This document shows positions 62,837-64,000 of a stretch of DNA of 64,000 nucleotides, piece after piece. The notes beneath the pieces are model-generated. The model made no database searches and was not told the origin of the DNA. It saw nothing but the letters and a program-made list of their open reading frames with translations. Origin of the DNA: Actinomycetes bacterium (GTDB taxonomy: Bacteria; Actinomycetota; Actinomycetes; Actinomycetales; Dermatophilaceae); the NCBI GenBank assembly GCA_029552065.1, contig JAKPEG010000001.1:41168-105167 (forward strand). Reading direction: 5' to 3'. The translations under genes and the position numbers were made by a program. The first letter of the stretch is position 1. The number at the start of each line of letters is the position of its first letter.

Positions 62837-64000
62837 GACGCGGCGACCCGGGCGTTGAAGTCCTCGATCATCGCGTCCCAACGCGCGACGTAGCCACGCA
62901 AGCCGCGCCAGAAGTCCTGCGAGCGGCGCTGCTGGAACAGCTCGAAGGGGGTGCCCTGCTGCTCGACCCACGTGTAGTAGCCGAGGTTGAAGATCCGATT
63001 GCGGTCCTTCTCGGTGAGCTCCACGGTCGCGCTCGTCGGCACGTCGGCGAGATGCCGACCCCAGACCTCGGCGGCGTCGAGCTCGGTGAACTCGCCACCG
63101 AAGTCCCGCGCGACGATCTTGGCGATCTCCGAGGGATACATCTGCGAGCCGTCGGTGGCGACGGTGACCACGACGTCGTCGGCACCGAGGTCGAGCACCT
63201 TGGCCGCCGAGATGGCCGAGAGCACGTTGCAGATCGAGGAGAGCCCGAAGTCGACGAGCTGGTCGACGACCTCGGTGGGCACCCCCTTGGTGGCCAGGAA
63301 ACGCTTGCCCACCTCAGTGGTGAAGAGCACCTCGAGCTGGTCGGTCGCGACGTCGCTGATCGCCGCGACGAGGTCGTGGTTCATGATGTTGTGGATGAGC
63401 GGGACGTGCTTGTCACCGATGCCTTGGATGTTGTGCTCGCCGAATCCGTTCTCCAGCAACGTCGGACACTCCAGCGCCTCGGCCGCGAGCACCTTCGTGC
63501 CGTAACGGTCCTTGAGGTACTCTCCCGCCGCGATCGTCCCGGCCGAGCCGGTGGCGCTGGTCATGAGGGCCAGCCGCAGCTCGCGGCCGCTGGCGGCCTT
63601 CACGTGTTCGAAGACGGTCGCCAGCGCCGCACCGGTCACCGTGTAGTGCGCGAGGTGGTTACCGAACTCGGCGAACTGGTTGAAGATGAAGTTGCCCGGG
63701 TCCTTGGCCAACTCGTTGCAGGCGTCGTAGATCTCCTTGACGTTGGACTCTGTGCCGACCGTCTTGATCACGTCTTCGGCCGGGTTCTCACACCACCGGT
63801 CGAGCCAGTCGAAGCGCTCCTTGCTCATCCCCTCGGGCAGGATCGCCACGCCGCGACAGCCCATGAGCCGGCTGATCGCCACCCCACCACGGGCGTAGTT
63901 GCCGGTCGAGGGCCAGATCGCGCGATGACGGGTCGGGTCGAACTGACCGGTCACCAATCGCGGTGCGAGGCAGGCGTATGCCGCGAGCACCTTGTGCGCG
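62833..64000 (-). CDS. PLP-dependent enzyme, cysteine synthase-like, 5' end outside the window
   Basis: At least 389 residues, start beyond the window edge (the frame is open to base 64000, reading [16 protein letters not shown]). The segment [28 protein letters not shown] is the Asn-Tyr/Gly phosphate region of fold-II PLP enzymes, and [20 protein letters not shown] is the second glycine loop. The PLP lysine probably lies in the missing part or in the first visible residues. The C-terminal [20 protein letters not shown] is unfamiliar to me. It shares an operon with the threonine synthase-like gene; function unknown. Confidence 0.7.
   Translation of the reverse strand, partial: AHKVLAAYACLAPRLVTGQFDPTRHRAIWPSTGNYARGGVAISRLMGCRGVAILPEGMSKERFDWLDRWCENPAEDVIKTVGTESNVKEIYDACNELAKDPGNFIFNQFAEFGNHLAHYTVTGAALATVFEHVKAASGRELRLALMTSATGSAGTIAAGEYLKDRYGTKVLAAEALECPTLLENGFGEHNIQGIGDKHVPLIHNIMNHDLVAAISDVATDQLEVLFTTEVGKRFLATKGVPTEVVDQLVDFGLSSICNVLSAISAAKVLDLGADDVVVTVATDGSQMYPSEIAKIVARDFGGEFTELDAAEVWGRHLADVPTSATVELTEKDRNRIFNLGYYTWVEQQGTPFELFQQRRSQDFWRGLRGYVARWDAMIEDFNARVAAS

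Overview
The window is 64 kb of very GC-rich, densely packed chromosomal DNA from an actinomycete. The marker set (complete Pup-proteasome locus, RbpA, the Lnt and Ppm1 genes in one operon, HelY, and mycothiol-type MDMPI domains) fits the Micrococcales, most likely the Dermatophilaceae/Intrasporangiaceae group. That placement is inferred from gene content, not from a database search. I see no rRNA, tRNA, CRISPR array, IS element, prophage or plasmid function. Many neighbours overlap by ATGA or GTGA, which points to translationally coupled operons.

Layout. 1-4.1 kb: the start of a CoA-transferase gene, a hotdog thioesterase, an RlmC/RumA-type rRNA methyltransferase, a DUF2332 protein and a small secreted protein. 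4.1-4.65 kb: a non-coding patch with two 87-bp copies of a palindrome-bearing module. 4.65-7.4 kb: furA-katG with a perfect 19-bp palindrome upstream. 7.4-10.6 kb: a GH76 enzyme, a UMF1-type transporter and rbpA behind a SigR/SigH-like promoter. 10.7-15.0 kb: the lnt, kinase-like, zinc-ribbon, ppm1, fxsA operon. 15.4-21.2 kb: a lysine-fermentation cluster (kamA divergent from kdd, then kamD-kamE-kal). It encodes lysine to beta-lysine, 3,5-diaminohexanoate, 3-keto-5-aminohexanoate, and finally 3-aminobutyryl-CoA to crotonyl-CoA; the cleavage enzyme Kce that links the last two parts is not in the window. 21.3-27.8 kb: a flavin monooxygenase, YbaK, a drug exporter, an Lrp regulator, a 5'-3' exonuclease and a wax ester synthase/DGAT.

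28-35.5 kb: helY, a lipid kinase, tatC, tatA, a small membrane protein and a fused pafB-pafC. 35.6-47 kb: an AAHS-type transporter, then the protein-tagging locus: an FKBP lipoprotein, pafA, a nucleotidyltransferase, two long coiled-coil (DivIVA-like) proteins on the other strand, prcA, prcB, pup and dop. No Mpa/ARC ATPase is present here. 47.2-53.7 kb: phosphoketolase behind a LacI-type operator, an esterase, a divergent PRPP synthetase, a DUF3054 protein, a GNAT-MDMPI fusion and an acyl-CoA-binding protein. 53.7-61.4 kb: purine catabolism (xanthine permease, xdhA, xdhB, a frameshifted xdhC, guanine deaminase). 61.5-64 kb: two overlapping PLP fold-type II genes, the second cut by the window edge.

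The strongest unexplained signal is the octamer GTATGCCG / CGGCATAC. A hand count gives almost 90 exact copies in 64 kb, in both orientations, inside and outside genes, where I estimate 2-3 by chance. Several copies form tight inverted pairs able to make hairpins. It behaves like a genome-wide DNA-level signal such as an uptake, chromosome-organisation or modification site, and I know of no described role for it in this group.
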